A stretch of 64,000 bases of DNA. Origin: an uncultured Francisella sp. GTDB lineage: Bacteria; Pseudomonadota; Gammaproteobacteria; Burkholderiales; Neisseriaceae. Of this stretch, positions 7,601 through 16,581 are shown one piece after another. Under the pieces are notes generated by a model that did not search any database, had not been told where the DNA came from, and saw only the letters and a list, made by a program, of their open reading frames with translations. Position numbers and translations under genes: made by a program. Positions within the stretch are counted from its first letter, which is position 1; each line of letters opens with the position of its first letter. Where the stretch lies: assembly GCA_943914555.1 (NCBI GenBank), contig CALUCM010000002.1:1-64000 (forward strand), written 5' to 3'.

Positions 7601-9019
7601 ATGCAATATTCGATTGCTCCAGAAATATTTAAGGCCTATGATATACGTGGTATTGTAGGTAAGACTTTAAACAAAGATGCAATTCGTTTAATTGCAAGTG
7701 CTTATGCCACCCAAGCGCATCAGCAGAAAGTTAATCAACTAGCGGTCGGCTGTGATGGTCGTTTGTCAGGGCCAGAGATCAAAAGTGACTTGATTGATAC
7801 TTTATTGCAATCTGGATTAGATGTGATTGACGTTGGTCAAGTAACTACGCCAATGTTATATTTTGCTGCTTTAAACCAGGCTAATGGCTCAGGCATTATG
7901 ATTACCGGCAGTCATAATCCACCGCAATACAATGGTTTTAAGTTAATGCTTGCCAAGCATACTTTGGCAGGTGAGGATATTAGTGCTTTATATAGACTGA
8001 TTGCACAAAGACAATTGATTCGCTCAGAGAAACGAGGTCAGTGTTCTGTTTATGATATTACCAAAGACTATATTCAGGCAATTGTCAATGATATCGATCT
8101 TAAACGCGCGCTTAAGATAGTTGTGGATGCAGGTAACGGTATTGCTGGGCGCTATATCGGCAAGCTTTATCGCACTTTGGGTTGCGAGGTGGTGGAATTG
8201 TTTTGTGATGTTGATGGGCATTTTCCCAACCATCATCCGGACCCTGCTAAGCCAGAAAATCTAACTGACTTAATTAAAGCCGTGCAAGAACATCAAGCAG
8301 AAGTAGGCTTAGCTTTTGATGGAGATGCTGATCGATTGGGGGTGGTGACTAAAAGTGGTGAGATCATCTATCCTGATCGTTTATTAATGCTATTTGCAAG
8401 TGAGATATTAAAAAAACATTCAGGCGCTGTTGTTTGTTACGATGTCAAATGCACACGGCTTTTAGAACCTTGGATACGACAACAGGGTGGTCAGCCGCTA
8501 CTTAGTCAAACAGGACATAGTCACATTAAGGCTGCCATGAAAAAAAACAAGGCTCTGTTGGCAGGTGAAATGAGTGGGCATCTTTTTTTTGCTGATCGCT
8601 GGCCAGGATTTGATGATGGTGTCTATGCTGGTGCGCGTTTACTTAGTATTTTATCGCATACCGAAGATGCAAGTAAGACTTTAGAACTATTGCCCAAGGC
8701 GTGCTCTACTCCAGAACTGACGATTGCCTTATCTGATGAAGGTGAAGGACATGCTTTGATCAAGCGTTTGCAACAAACAGCAAAATTTGATCGAGCTCAA
8801 CGAGTGGTGACTATTGACGGGCTACGGGTTGAATACGCAGATGGTTTTGCTTTGATTCGTGCCTCAAATACAGTTCCTGCGCTTGTACTGCGTTTTGAAG
8901 GGGATGATTATGGTTCTTTGCAGCAAGTGCAAAAAGATTTTATACAAACGATGAGTCCTTTGCTGGCAGAGCCACTTCTTACTCAATTATGGGCACTTAT
9001 GAATCATATTGAGAATTGA
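7601..9019 (+). CDS. Phosphomannomutase/phosphoglucomutase (AlgC/ManB type)
   Basis: 472-residue alpha-D-phosphohexomutase that interconverts hexose 6- and 1-phosphates for LPS and other surface sugars. All four functional loops are visible: the phosphoserine loop TGSHNPP (about 101-107), the Mg2+ loop DGDADRLG (about 242-249), the sugar-specificity loop GEMSGH (about 325-330) and the C-terminal phosphate-binding loop RASNTVPALVLRFEG. The length fits the AlgC/XanA type. It is the last gene of a plus-strand run whose end is marked by the hairpin at 9222-9257. Confidence 0.93.
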   Translation: MQYSIAPEIFKAYDIRGIVGKTLNKDAIRLIASAYATQAHQQKVNQLAVGCDGRLSGPEIKSDLIDTLLQSGLDVIDVGQVTTPMLYFAALNQANGSGIMITGSHNPPQYNGFKLMLAKHTLAGEDISALYRLIAQRQLIRSEKRGQCSVYDITKDYIQAIVNDIDLKRALKIVVDAGNGIAGRYIGKLYRTLGCEVVELFCDVDGHFPNHHPDPAKPENLTDLIKAVQEHQAEVGLAFDGDADRLGVVTKSGEIIYPDRLLMLFASEILKKHSGAVVCYDVKCTRLLEPWIRQQGGQPLLSQTGHSHIKAAMKKNKALLAGEMSGHLFFADRWPGFDDGVYAGARLLSILSHTEDASKTLELLPKACSTPELTIALSDEGEGHALIKRLQQTAKFDRAQRVVTIDGLRVEYADGFALIRASNTVPALVLRFEGDDYGSLQQVQKDFIQTMSPLLAEPLLTQLWALMNHIEN

Positions 9020-9221
9020 AAAAAGGTGCTTAGGCTAATGTACGCGCTATTGATAAAAAATTTTGACTAAGCCAAGACAAGATGCGGACAACTAAACTTT
9101 GTGCGCAGTGAGTGGAGCTTGGCAGTATGTCAATGAACCGGCTTTAACACAGAGTCTATGTTAGAGTAACTACCACAAGATATACCATTAATGTCTATGT
9201 TACATACATGATTAAAAACAT

Positions 9222-9257
9222 AAAAGCCATTACTTATATGCTACAGTAATGGCTTTT
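9222..9257. terminator. Bidirectional intrinsic terminator between convergent genes
   Basis: A perfect 13-bp inverted repeat (AAAAGCCATTACT / AGTAATGGCTTTT, loop 10 nt) has A-runs on the left and T-runs on the right. It can therefore stop transcription from the phosphomannomutase gene on the plus strand and from the bactofilin gene on the minus strand. It is placed as expected for a shared convergent terminator. Confidence 0.88.
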
Positions 9258-9308
9258 TACTTTCCCCAGCTTTACTTTATTTATAAAGTAAAGTTGAAGA
9301 ATAATACT

Positions 9309-9902
9309 TTACTTTTTCTTATCAAACAAAACCGATTTGATAAAGCCAGGTTCTTTGCTGTTATCACTACCAAAATGGCTACTGGAAGTGTTGCTATTTG
9401 CGTTGGAAGTAGCGCCTTCTTTTTTATGATCCATTTCTTTTACTTTTGTTTTTTTTTCCTTCTCAAGATCAGCTCGGGTGGTTAATTTTTCAGTACGATT
9501 GATCTTTTCGTCAGGACGTAACATTTTGATATTACCATTAAAAAAGGCGCCGTTTTCCATATCAAATACGTAAGATTCAATGTCACCATTGATTTGAGCG
9601 CAGCTTTTTAGCTCCACCTTGTCAGCACGGATACTACCAGTTAAGTTACCATAAAGCACCGCTGTATCGGCTTCAATATCACCATCAATAACAGCTTCTT
9701 TACAGATTACCAGGTAGTCTCCACAATTGATGGTTCCTTCTAATTGTCCATGAAATTTTAGGGAAGAAGGATTGGAGATATTGCCTTTGATAACGCATTG
9801 GGAACCAATCGTAGTCTCAGTATTCTCTCTTTTTTCAAGAGAATCTGAATCGCGTTTGGCGCTTGGAAAAATGTTGTCATTTTTTTTGGTTGAATTAAAC
9901 AT
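9309..9902 (-). CDS. Bactofilin (polymer-forming cytoskeletal protein)
   Basis: 197-residue member of the bactofilin (CcmA/DUF583) family. These proteins form nucleotide-free beta-helical filaments under the inner membrane and scaffold cell-wall enzymes. The central region, about residues 30-135, shows the repeating beta-helix pattern (VIKGNISNPSSLKFHGQLEGTI..., AVLYGNLTGSIRADKVEL, INGDIES). It is flanked by a charged N-terminus and a long Lys/Asn/Ser-rich disordered C-terminal tail. The gene begins 10 bp after the M23 peptidase gene, the widespread bactofilin-peptidase pairing, so the two probably act together in local cell-wall remodelling. Confidence 0.92.
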   Translation of the reverse strand: MFNSTKKNDNIFPSAKRDSDSLEKRENTETTIGSQCVIKGNISNPSSLKFHGQLEGTINCGDYLVICKEAVIDGDIEADTAVLYGNLTGSIRADKVELKSCAQINGDIESYVFDMENGAFFNGNIKMLRPDEKINRTEKLTTRADLEKEKKTKVKEMDHKKEGATSNANSNTSSSHFGSDNSKEPGFIKSVLFDKKK

Positions 9903-9912
9903 AATAAGATCC

Positions 9913-10797
9913 TTAGTGTTCTAGTGAAAGATAGGAGGTGGGATTAACTGGTGTGTTATTATACCGAACTTCATAATGCAAATGGGGACCAGTCGAACGA
10001 CCAGTGCTCCCTAGGTTACCAATGATATCACCGGCGTGTACCAGTTGACCATTGCTAACTTGAATTTTGGAAAGATGAGCATAAACAGTCATATATCCAT
10101 GCTCATGCTGAATCTTAACGACATTACCGTAGCCCTCATTTCGCCCTGCAAAAACAACACCACCACTAGCAGTCGATTTGATAGGGGCGCCAATTGCACC
10201 TGACAAGTCAATGCCCTCATGCATGCTGACGGCTCGAGTTATTGGGTGTATTCTTTCTCCAAATTCAGAAGTCATACGCCCTAAGTGAGGAAAACCTAAA
10301 GGGACTGATTGAATCTCTTTAAGTAAATAAGTTAGCTGCTGTTCATTATAAAGTGGCTTCTCAACTTTTAGAAGGTGAGAGTCACTGACTTTGATATAGT
10401 CTTTATTTTGAGAACCATCTGCAAGTTGATTTAATTTTTGATCAACTTGGGCGCCTTTATCTTTTAAATATTTCTTGATGGAATCAATTAATGTATTGGC
10501 ACGATCAAGCTTATTGATGCGATTACCAAGAGCATTTTCAATGGAGTTGTTTAATGATACGATTTTCTGATTCAGCTCGTAATTTTTAATAAGCAAACGT
10601 TGATTCTCTGCAGCGATAAATTGTGTATAGCTATAGTTGTAGATAAAGAAGAATAAGGCAACCACAAGGCAGATAATAAATAAAACAGTGCCTAATACGA
10701 TTAAATTAAAATTCTTTACAATGCCCCTTCTTACTTTGACTTCTATTGTTTCACCACCGTCTAAAATAAGCAAGGTGACATCTCTATTTCTTGACAT
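9913..10797 (-). CDS. Membrane-anchored M23 (LytM) peptidoglycan endopeptidase
   Basis: 294-residue inner-membrane protein with a short basic cytoplasmic segment and one transmembrane helix (about 30-54). A coiled-coil stretch follows (about 60-120) and then a C-terminal periplasmic M23 domain. The zinc and catalytic residues expected for an active LytM enzyme are present: His193 and Asp197 (HEGID), His241 (YAHL) and the HLH motif (His272, His274). It is therefore likely to cut peptide cross-links, unlike the degenerate NlpD in this window. It is operonic with bactofilin, as in several bacteria where bactofilin localises such a peptidase. Confidence 0.92.
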   Translation of the reverse strand: MSRNRDVTLLILDGGETIEVKVRRGIVKNFNLIVLGTVLFIICLVVALFFFIYNYSYTQFIAAENQRLLIKNYELNQKIVSLNNSIENALGNRINKLDRANTLIDSIKKYLKDKGAQVDQKLNQLADGSQNKDYIKVSDSHLLKVEKPLYNEQQLTYLLKEIQSVPLGFPHLGRMTSEFGERIHPITRAVSMHEGIDLSGAIGAPIKSTASGGVVFAGRNEGYGNVVKIQHEHGYMTVYAHLSKIQVSNGQLVHAGDIIGNLGSTGRSTGPHLHYEVRYNNTPVNPTSYLSLEH

Positions 10798-10947
10798 TCA
10801 TTAAAACCTTAATCATAGTGCACTAACATACTGCTATGGAGCAAGCTCAAAGCCCCGCCATCTTTAAACGAAAAGAATTCAAGACGGCTAAACTAATCGC
10901 CGCATTTTAGCAGTATTTTCTCTTCATGTAAAAAAATAAAGCATGTA

Positions 10948-11646
10948 TCAAACAAAATTAGAAGTGGCATGGTCATAGAGTTGTCCATCAGACATGAGCA
11001 GTACGCGGTTAAAAAAATGAGCCAGATGTTGATCATGTGTTACCACAACAAAGGCTAATTCTAATTGCTGTTGCAGATCTTTTAAAAGAGAAAGAATGTT
11101 TTTGGCATTGTCATTGTCTAAGTTACCAGTGGGTTCGTCGCACAGCACACAAGCAGGTTGATTAACGATAGCACGCGCAATAGACACACGCTGTTTTTCA
11201 CCACCTGACAACTCTGCTGGACGGTGATTTAAACGATGTGCTAATCCAACTTGTTTTAATACGCAGGCTGCTTTTTCACGTGCTTTTTTTACAGGGATTT
11301 TAGCGATCAATAGCGGCAGCATTACATTCTCTTGCGCATCAAACTCTGGTAGTAAATAATGGGATTGATAAACAAAGCCTAAGTTTTTATTACGCCATAA
11401 ACCAAGCGCTTTGGCGTCAAAATCAAAAATATCTTTTCTCATTAAACGAACTGTACCCATACTCGGATAGTCCAATCCACCCATTAAATGCAGTAAAGTT
11501 GATTTACCACTGCCTGAATTCCCTAAGATAGCAATGCTTTCTTGTTTTTTTACAGAAAAATTAATATTTCGTAATACTTCTACAGATAATTTACCATCTT
11601 GATATGTTTTTGAAATATTGTCACACTCAATAATAAATTCACTCAT
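10948..11646 (-). CDS. lolD: Lipoprotein-releasing ABC transporter ATPase LolD
   Basis: 232-residue cytoplasmic ATPase of the LolCDE-type complex that extracts outer-membrane lipoproteins from the inner membrane and passes them to LolA. Visible motifs are Walker A GNSGSGKST (about 42-50), the Q-loop region VYQSHYLLPEF, the signature LSGGEKQRVSIARA, Walker B ACVLCDEPTGNLD and the switch His in VVTHDQ. Its start overlaps the end of the permease gene by 8 bp, so the two are translationally coupled. The window encodes several lipoproteins that would be its cargo (LptE, NlpD, M13 peptidase, collagen-like proteins). Confidence 0.95.
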   Translation of the reverse strand: MSEFIIECDNISKTYQDGKLSVEVLRNINFSVKKQESIAILGNSGSGKSTLLHLMGGLDYPSMGTVRLMRKDIFDFDAKALGLWRNKNLGFVYQSHYLLPEFDAQENVMLPLLIAKIPVKKAREKAACVLKQVGLAHRLNHRPAELSGGEKQRVSIARAIVNQPACVLCDEPTGNLDNDNAKNILSLLKDLQQQLELAFVVVTHDQHLAHFFNRVLLMSDGQLYDHATSNFV

Positions 11647-12907
11647 AACGCAGTGCCTCTACTGGATTTGTTTTAGCTGCTCGATAGCTTGGGTAAAGTG
11701 TTGCCAGAAAGGACAAGGAAAGAGAAATAAGGGTAATGATCAATAAGTCAGCTACTTGTATATCAGTTGGGATCTTGCTTAGAAAGTAGACCTGAGGTGA
11801 GATGAGAGTGGTCTTGCTCCAATGCTCATACCAACTGACTAAATTTGTTAGGTTTAAAGTAAGTGCAATTCCTAACACCAATCCTAAAATGGTTGCAACT
11901 AGCCCAATTAAAGTTCCTTGTAAAATGAATATCTTCATTATGTTGGCAGGAGACATCCCTAAAGTACGCAATATAGCGATGGCGCTTTTTTTGTTATTAA
12001 CAGTCATAACTAATGATGAAATTAAATTAAAACATGCCACCATTGAAATTAATACCATTAAAATGAACATAATTTTTTTCTCTAGGGCCACTGCCTGGAA
12101 ATAAATACGGTTGTTACTGGACCAATTATTAATCCATATGTTGCCTTGAGTTTCTTTGAATATTTGCTGACTAATATAGGCGATGTCCTCTGGCTGGTCG
12201 ACTTTTACGCGTAAACCAGTCAAATTTTCATCATTACGAAAAAGAATATGTGCATCTTCTAAATGCATATAAGCATATCCTTGATTAATATCGGGAATAT
12301 CAGAATAAACCTTGCCTACTACCTTGAACTGCTTTAATCGAGGCATGATACCTGCAGGAGAGGAATCAGCTTCTGGGGAAAGCACAGTGACTTTATCACC
12401 AATCTTAAGATGTAGATCATCCATTAACCCCTGGCCCAGTACAATGCCAAACTGTCCTGCTTTTAAGTAGCTCAAGGAGGCAAGATTTAGCGCTTTTTGA
12501 TTAATAATTGCTTGTTCTTGTTGAGGTAAAATTGCTAATACCTGAGCGCCCCTAATATCTCCACCATTGGCTAATAAAATCTGTTCACGATTAAATGGAG
12601 CTGCTACTAGTACATGTTTGTTTTTACTGATCAGTTTTTTTAGTGTGCGCCAATCTGAATGCGGATGTTGTGCTAAGTACTCCAAATCATAACCTAATTC
12701 TAAATGCGCTGAAATATCGTAAAGTTTGGCTCGAATGTTTTTTTGAAACCCATTCATCACTGATAGAACAACGATTAGAGTAATAATACCAAGAGCGATA
12801 CCAATAATGGAAACTATAGTAATAAAAGATAACAAACCATCTCTTTTCTTGGTGTGTAGATAGCGATAAGCAAGAGTGGCTTCCAAAGAGCGAAAACGAG
12901 AAAACAT
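11639..12907 (-). CDS. lolC: Lipoprotein-releasing ABC transporter permease LolC/LolE family
   Basis: 422-residue inner-membrane permease with four predicted helices: about 28-50, 272-297, 323-350 and 378-400. A large periplasmic domain lies between the first two, as in LolC/LolE. The N-terminal SFITIVSIIGIALGIITLIVVLSVMNGFQ is highly characteristic. Only one permease gene is present next to lolD. This suggests either a homodimeric single-permease (LolF-type) transporter or a second permease elsewhere in the genome. It is the first gene of the pair. Confidence 0.93.
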   Translation of the reverse strand: MFSRFRSLEATLAYRYLHTKKRDGLLSFITIVSIIGIALGIITLIVVLSVMNGFQKNIRAKLYDISAHLELGYDLEYLAQHPHSDWRTLKKLISKNKHVLVAAPFNREQILLANGGDIRGAQVLAILPQQEQAIINQKALNLASLSYLKAGQFGIVLGQGLMDDLHLKIGDKVTVLSPEADSSPAGIMPRLKQFKVVGKVYSDIPDINQGYAYMHLEDAHILFRNDENLTGLRVKVDQPEDIAYISQQIFKETQGNIWINNWSSNNRIYFQAVALEKKIMFILMVLISMVACFNLISSLVMTVNNKKSAIAILRTLGMSPANIMKIFILQGTLIGLVATILGLVLGIALTLNLTNLVSWYEHWSKTTLISPQVYFLSKIPTDIQVADLLIITLISLSLSFLATLYPSYRAAKTNPVEALRYE

Positions 12908-12974
12908 CAGGGGGTAATGTTTGAAGCTAAAGTGGGCATTATATACGAAATGTATTAGAAAACTTAGATTAATA

Positions 12975-13010
12975 AAGTAAGCAACATTTTACAAGTAAGC
13001 AACATTTTAC
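12975..13010. repeat. Two perfect tandem copies of an 18-bp unit
   Basis: The unit AAGTAAGCAACATTTTAC occurs twice with no gap in the short region between lolC and the ubiM-like gene. It is non-coding as far as I can see and may be a recent slippage duplication. The copy number could vary between strains. Confidence 0.9.
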
Positions 13011-13061
13011 CTTCTGCCATGTAAAGAGCAACGGTCAGCAGTCATTAGAGGTTACATGTTA

Positions 13062-14246
13062 TTAACCAGTTAGTTGTTTAGTAATCAAATTTTTGATAGG
13101 AGGAAAATGATTACTAAAGCGTAATAAAAGAATACGCAGCGCTTTGGCAGGAATATTTTCAGCAGTATATAGTTTTACTAAAAAATTCGTGGCGTGATAA
13201 AGAAGACGGGTTTTGACTTGGTGCTTGATATCATAGCGCTGTAATAGTGTTTCGCTGGCAATGTCTTGACCTTTATTATTGGCATGCAACACCAGCTGAG
13301 ACAAATGAGCCACGCTTTCTATACCTAAATTAAAACCATGCGCTGTCACAGGATGCATGCCCACAGCAGCATCACCAATCAGGGCTAGGCGCTTGTCATA
13401 AAAACGTCTGGCATGTACTCCTGAAAGTGGATAAACGACTTTTTTTCCACGTAATTGCATTATTCCTAGGCGTCCTTTGAGTTCGTTATAAATATCTTCG
13501 GCAGTTTCTTCTGGTGTCAAATCCACAATTTGTTCAGCCAGATCTGAATCGATAGTAATCACCATACTTGATAGGTGAGAGGTAAGAGGAAGCACAGCCA
13601 AAGTACGACCATAATGAAACATTTCGCATGCCCGGTGCTCGTTGCTTTTTTCATGTGACATACGAAAACAAATGACTGTACGGCCAAACTGATGAATATC
13701 TACAGGAATACCTGCCATTTGCCTAATATGAGAAAAGCGTCCGTCTGCAGCAACTAATAAACTTGTTTGCAATGTCCGCCCATCAGATAATTTGACTTGA
13801 GCACATTGAGTTGAGATAGACAGACCCTCTACAGAGGCCTCACTGATAATAGTGACATTTTCTAGTTGGCTTGCTGCTTCATAGCAGGCTTTACGAATAT
13901 TGCAGTTGCTCACCAAAAATCCGAGTCGATCTATCTTCTTACCCCGTGCTTGTTTGGGCTGAGCAAAGAATAAGCAATACTCTGAATTTCCGTTCATTAC
14001 CTGCGCTTCTTTTAGAGGATAGATGCTATCGCTGGGAATAAGATCCCAGATGCCAGAGCGCTTCAGAAAATGTTGGCTAAAATGAGTGAGTGCTATTTCG
14101 CGTCCATCAAATGGCGGATTTTGTAATATATTTTTTTTATGTTTTTCAATCACCGTCACACGCAAAGGAGTATTTTTAAACTGTCTTGCAAATAGTAAAC
14201 CAACTGGCCCTGCGCCAACAATAATAATGTCGCTGTAGTCACTCAT
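13062..14246 (-). CDS. FAD-dependent ubiquinone-biosynthesis hydroxylase, UbiM-like
   Basis: 394-residue flavoprotein monooxygenase of the UbiH/UbiF/UbiI/UbiM family that hydroxylates the ubiquinone ring. An N-terminal FAD Rossmann motif (IIIVGAGPVGLLFARQF), the DGR motif (VAADGRFSHIR, about 165-175) and the second FAD motif GDAAVGMHPVTAHGFNLG (about 286-303) are present. FDGREIALTHFS and GMHPVTAHGFN look most like the UbiM branch, which is known to have relaxed regioselectivity. UbiH or UbiI identity cannot be excluded without a tree. It lies alone on the minus strand; ubiA and ubiC are elsewhere in the window. Confidence 0.82.
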   Translation of the reverse strand: MSDYSDIIIVGAGPVGLLFARQFKNTPLRVTVIEKHKKNILQNPPFDGREIALTHFSQHFLKRSGIWDLIPSDSIYPLKEAQVMNGNSEYCLFFAQPKQARGKKIDRLGFLVSNCNIRKACYEAASQLENVTIISEASVEGLSISTQCAQVKLSDGRTLQTSLLVAADGRFSHIRQMAGIPVDIHQFGRTVICFRMSHEKSNEHRACEMFHYGRTLAVLPLTSHLSSMVITIDSDLAEQIVDLTPEETAEDIYNELKGRLGIMQLRGKKVVYPLSGVHARRFYDKRLALIGDAAVGMHPVTAHGFNLGIESVAHLSQLVLHANNKGQDIASETLLQRYDIKHQVKTRLLYHATNFLVKLYTAENIPAKALRILLLRFSNHFPPIKNLITKQLTG

Positions 14247-14447
14247 GATGTGTTGCTCCTAACGATCTGTTATGTTTTTATAAATGCTTGTTCCAAAGAT
14301 CTCATTGTAGTACTATCGAGGCTCTTTTAAGAGAGTGTTAAGATAAATGTTTTCCTACTACTATAAAATCATTTCAATCATATATTTTCCTACGCAGAAT
14401 ATTTTTTAACAATATTTCTGTGTTGCGTTTGAGTAAAGGTGAAGATT

Positions 14448-16562
14448 ATGTCTTTAAGATTAAACTTATTAAAAGGATCTTTACTATGTTCTTTGCTATG
14501 TTTTACTGCTTGTGGGCAGTTTAATCATAATCACCTGGTTAGTAGTAGCTGGCCTGGTTCGCAGGTACACAAATTAACAGATAGTATCCATAGGAGAGAA
14601 CAAGCTATGCAGGAAGATATGGATTTAAGCGTGCGGCCACAAGATGACTTTTTTCATTATGTCAATGGAACATGGCTTAGAAAAACACAGATTCCTAATG
14701 ACAAAGCAAGTTGGGGTACCTTCCAAGAATTGAGCGACTTAACCGACCAGCACAGTTTGCTTATTTTAAAGGATTTATTAAAAAAACAATCGGCTGTTGA
14801 CAGTGATGCGCAAAAATTGGCTACTACTTATCAGGCATGGATGAATTGGCAGCAAAGAAACAAGCATGGTTTACAGCCATTACAAAAATATTTTTTGAAA
14901 ATAGATAGAGCAGGCACCATTGAAGAATTTGAGAAGGTCATTATTGAGTTTGCTCAACGAGGTGTGGATAATCCTTTTTATTTTTGGCAGATAGAGCCAG
15001 ATTTGAAGGACTCGCAGCGATACGCTGTTTATTTTGGCGGGGGGTGGCTGGGTCTACCACGCGATTATTATCAGAAATCATCTGTTCGCAACGATGAAGT
15101 GATTGCACGCTATCAGCTGTTTTTATACCGTCTATTAAAGCAATTGGGCAATACTGATACCCAAGCAAAGCAACAGGCGCAGGAAATTGTCAAATTAGAG
15201 CGTGAGCGCAGTCAATATCTTCTGACCAACGAAGAAATACGCGATATGAGGAAACAATACAATCTTTATTCAGTGGCAGCGTTATCTCATCTTTCACATT
15301 CAGTGGATTTAGCAGGGTATTTAAAAGGGGTATTAGTACATACACCACAGGTGATTGTGCCAGAAATGGCTTACTTTAAGAGCTTAGACCAGTTATTTAC
15401 TACAAACAACCTGCCGCTTTTAAAAATTTATTATAAGTATTACCTATTGCTTGAAAATCGCGATGTGTTAAATCAGGCAGTTGATCAAGAAGCATTTAAA
15501 TTCTTCCGTCAGCAGTTACAAGGGCAAAAACAACAGCGCAGTGATGAAAAGCGGGCCTTAGATTTTATTAACACTTATCTTGGTGAGGTTTTAGGAAAGG
15601 AATATGTGAAACACTATTTCCCTAAGCACGCAAAAGCACAGATGAAGGAGCTTATTGCTTATTTGGTTAAAAGCTATCATCAGCATTTGCAGCATGTGAG
15701 CTGGATGAGTGAGCGTACAAAACAACAGGCTATTCATAAATTAGATAAACTATCTGTAAAGGTCGGTTATCCTGATCATTGGAAGGATTTTTCAGCACTT
15801 CATATTCCTGTTGCTGAAACAAATATTTTTCACATTAAAGAGGCACTATTGACTTGGCAGCGCAAGCAAGATTTGCGAAAAGTGGGTAAGTCAGTGGATA
15901 AAACAGAATGGGACATGTCGCCACAGACAGTGAATGCTTATTACAATCCCTCACAACATGAGATTGTTTTCCCCGCAGCCATTTTACAGCCTCCATTTTT
16001 TGATAGCAAAGCGTTTGCCGCACAGAATTTTGGAGGGATTGGTGCTGTCATTGCCCATGAAATTACCCATGGTTTTGATGATAGCGGTGCTATGTTTGAT
16101 GCTAATGGCAATTTAAGTAACTGGTGGAGCAAAGCTGATAAAGAACGTTTTGATGCCAAAACTTCTCGTCTTGCAGAGCAATTTAGTCGCTATAAGGTCA
16201 CCCCCCATCATTTTATTAATGGTGCTTTTACTTTAGGAGAGAATATTGCTGATTTAGGTGGCGTGACTTTGGCCTATGATGCTTTACAAATCTACCGTCA
16301 GGACAAAGGTTTGAACCAAGATCAACATATCAAGAAAATGTTTACGCCTGATCAGCTGTTTTTCATTGCCTGGGCGCGCATATGGCGAACCAAATCAACC
16401 CAAGCTTATTTAGAAAATCAAGTTAAGACTGATCCACATTCTCCAGGGCAAATTCGAGCCTTTGCTCCTCTTTTAAATGTAAATGCTTTTTATCGAGCTT
16501 TTGATGTGAAGCCAGGGGATAAACTTTATAAGCGCCCTGAAGAGAGGATTTTAATCTGGTAG
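14448..16562 (+). CDS. M13 family zinc metallopeptidase lipoprotein (PepO/neprilysin-like)
   Basis: 704-residue extracytoplasmic peptidase of the neprilysin family, which cleaves oligopeptides. The ATG at 14448 is preferred over the GTG at 14439 because AGGTGA lies at the right distance before it. The N-terminus is a signal peptide ending in the lipobox-like FTAC (Cys about 22). The catalytic domain has VNAYYNPSQHEIVFPA, the zinc site HEITH followed by GFDD, the third ligand motif ENIADLGG and the C-terminal HSPGQIRAFAPL. The usual CxxW ending is ILIW, so it lacks the Cys. It is followed after 19 bp by a second, shorter M13 gene. Confidence 0.93.
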   Translation: MSLRLNLLKGSLLCSLLCFTACGQFNHNHLVSSSWPGSQVHKLTDSIHRREQAMQEDMDLSVRPQDDFFHYVNGTWLRKTQIPNDKASWGTFQELSDLTDQHSLLILKDLLKKQSAVDSDAQKLATTYQAWMNWQQRNKHGLQPLQKYFLKIDRAGTIEEFEKVIIEFAQRGVDNPFYFWQIEPDLKDSQRYAVYFGGGWLGLPRDYYQKSSVRNDEVIARYQLFLYRLLKQLGNTDTQAKQQAQEIVKLERERSQYLLTNEEIRDMRKQYNLYSVAALSHLSHSVDLAGYLKGVLVHTPQVIVPEMAYFKSLDQLFTTNNLPLLKIYYKYYLLLENRDVLNQAVDQEAFKFFRQQLQGQKQQRSDEKRALDFINTYLGEVLGKEYVKHYFPKHAKAQMKELIAYLVKSYHQHLQHVSWMSERTKQQAIHKLDKLSVKVGYPDHWKDFSALHIPVAETNIFHIKEALLTWQRKQDLRKVGKSVDKTEWDMSPQTVNAYYNPSQHEIVFPAAILQPPFFDSKAFAAQNFGGIGAVIAHEITHGFDDSGAMFDANGNLSNWWSKADKERFDAKTSRLAEQFSRYKVTPHHFINGAFTLGENIADLGGVTLAYDALQIYRQDKGLNQDQHIKKMFTPDQLFFIAWARIWRTKSTQAYLENQVKTDPHSPGQIRAFAPLLNVNAFYRAFDVKPGDKLYKRPEERILIW

Positions 16563-16581
16563 TAGTGGGTTTTTAAAGATA

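Noticed and set aside
9285..9315. AAAGTAAAG/CTTTACTTT inverted repeat as the bactofilin terminator
   Set aside because: It overlaps the stop codon, is all A-T rich and lacks a proper T-run. The 13-bp hairpin at 9222-9257 is far better.
9249..9485. Plus-strand open frame opposite the bactofilin gene
   Set aside because: It starts inside the terminator region, overlaps a clear bactofilin gene and resembles nothing.
13062..14246. Call as UbiF or UbiH
   Set aside because: The FDGREIALTHFS and GMHPVTAHGFN motifs fit the UbiM branch better, though a tree is needed.
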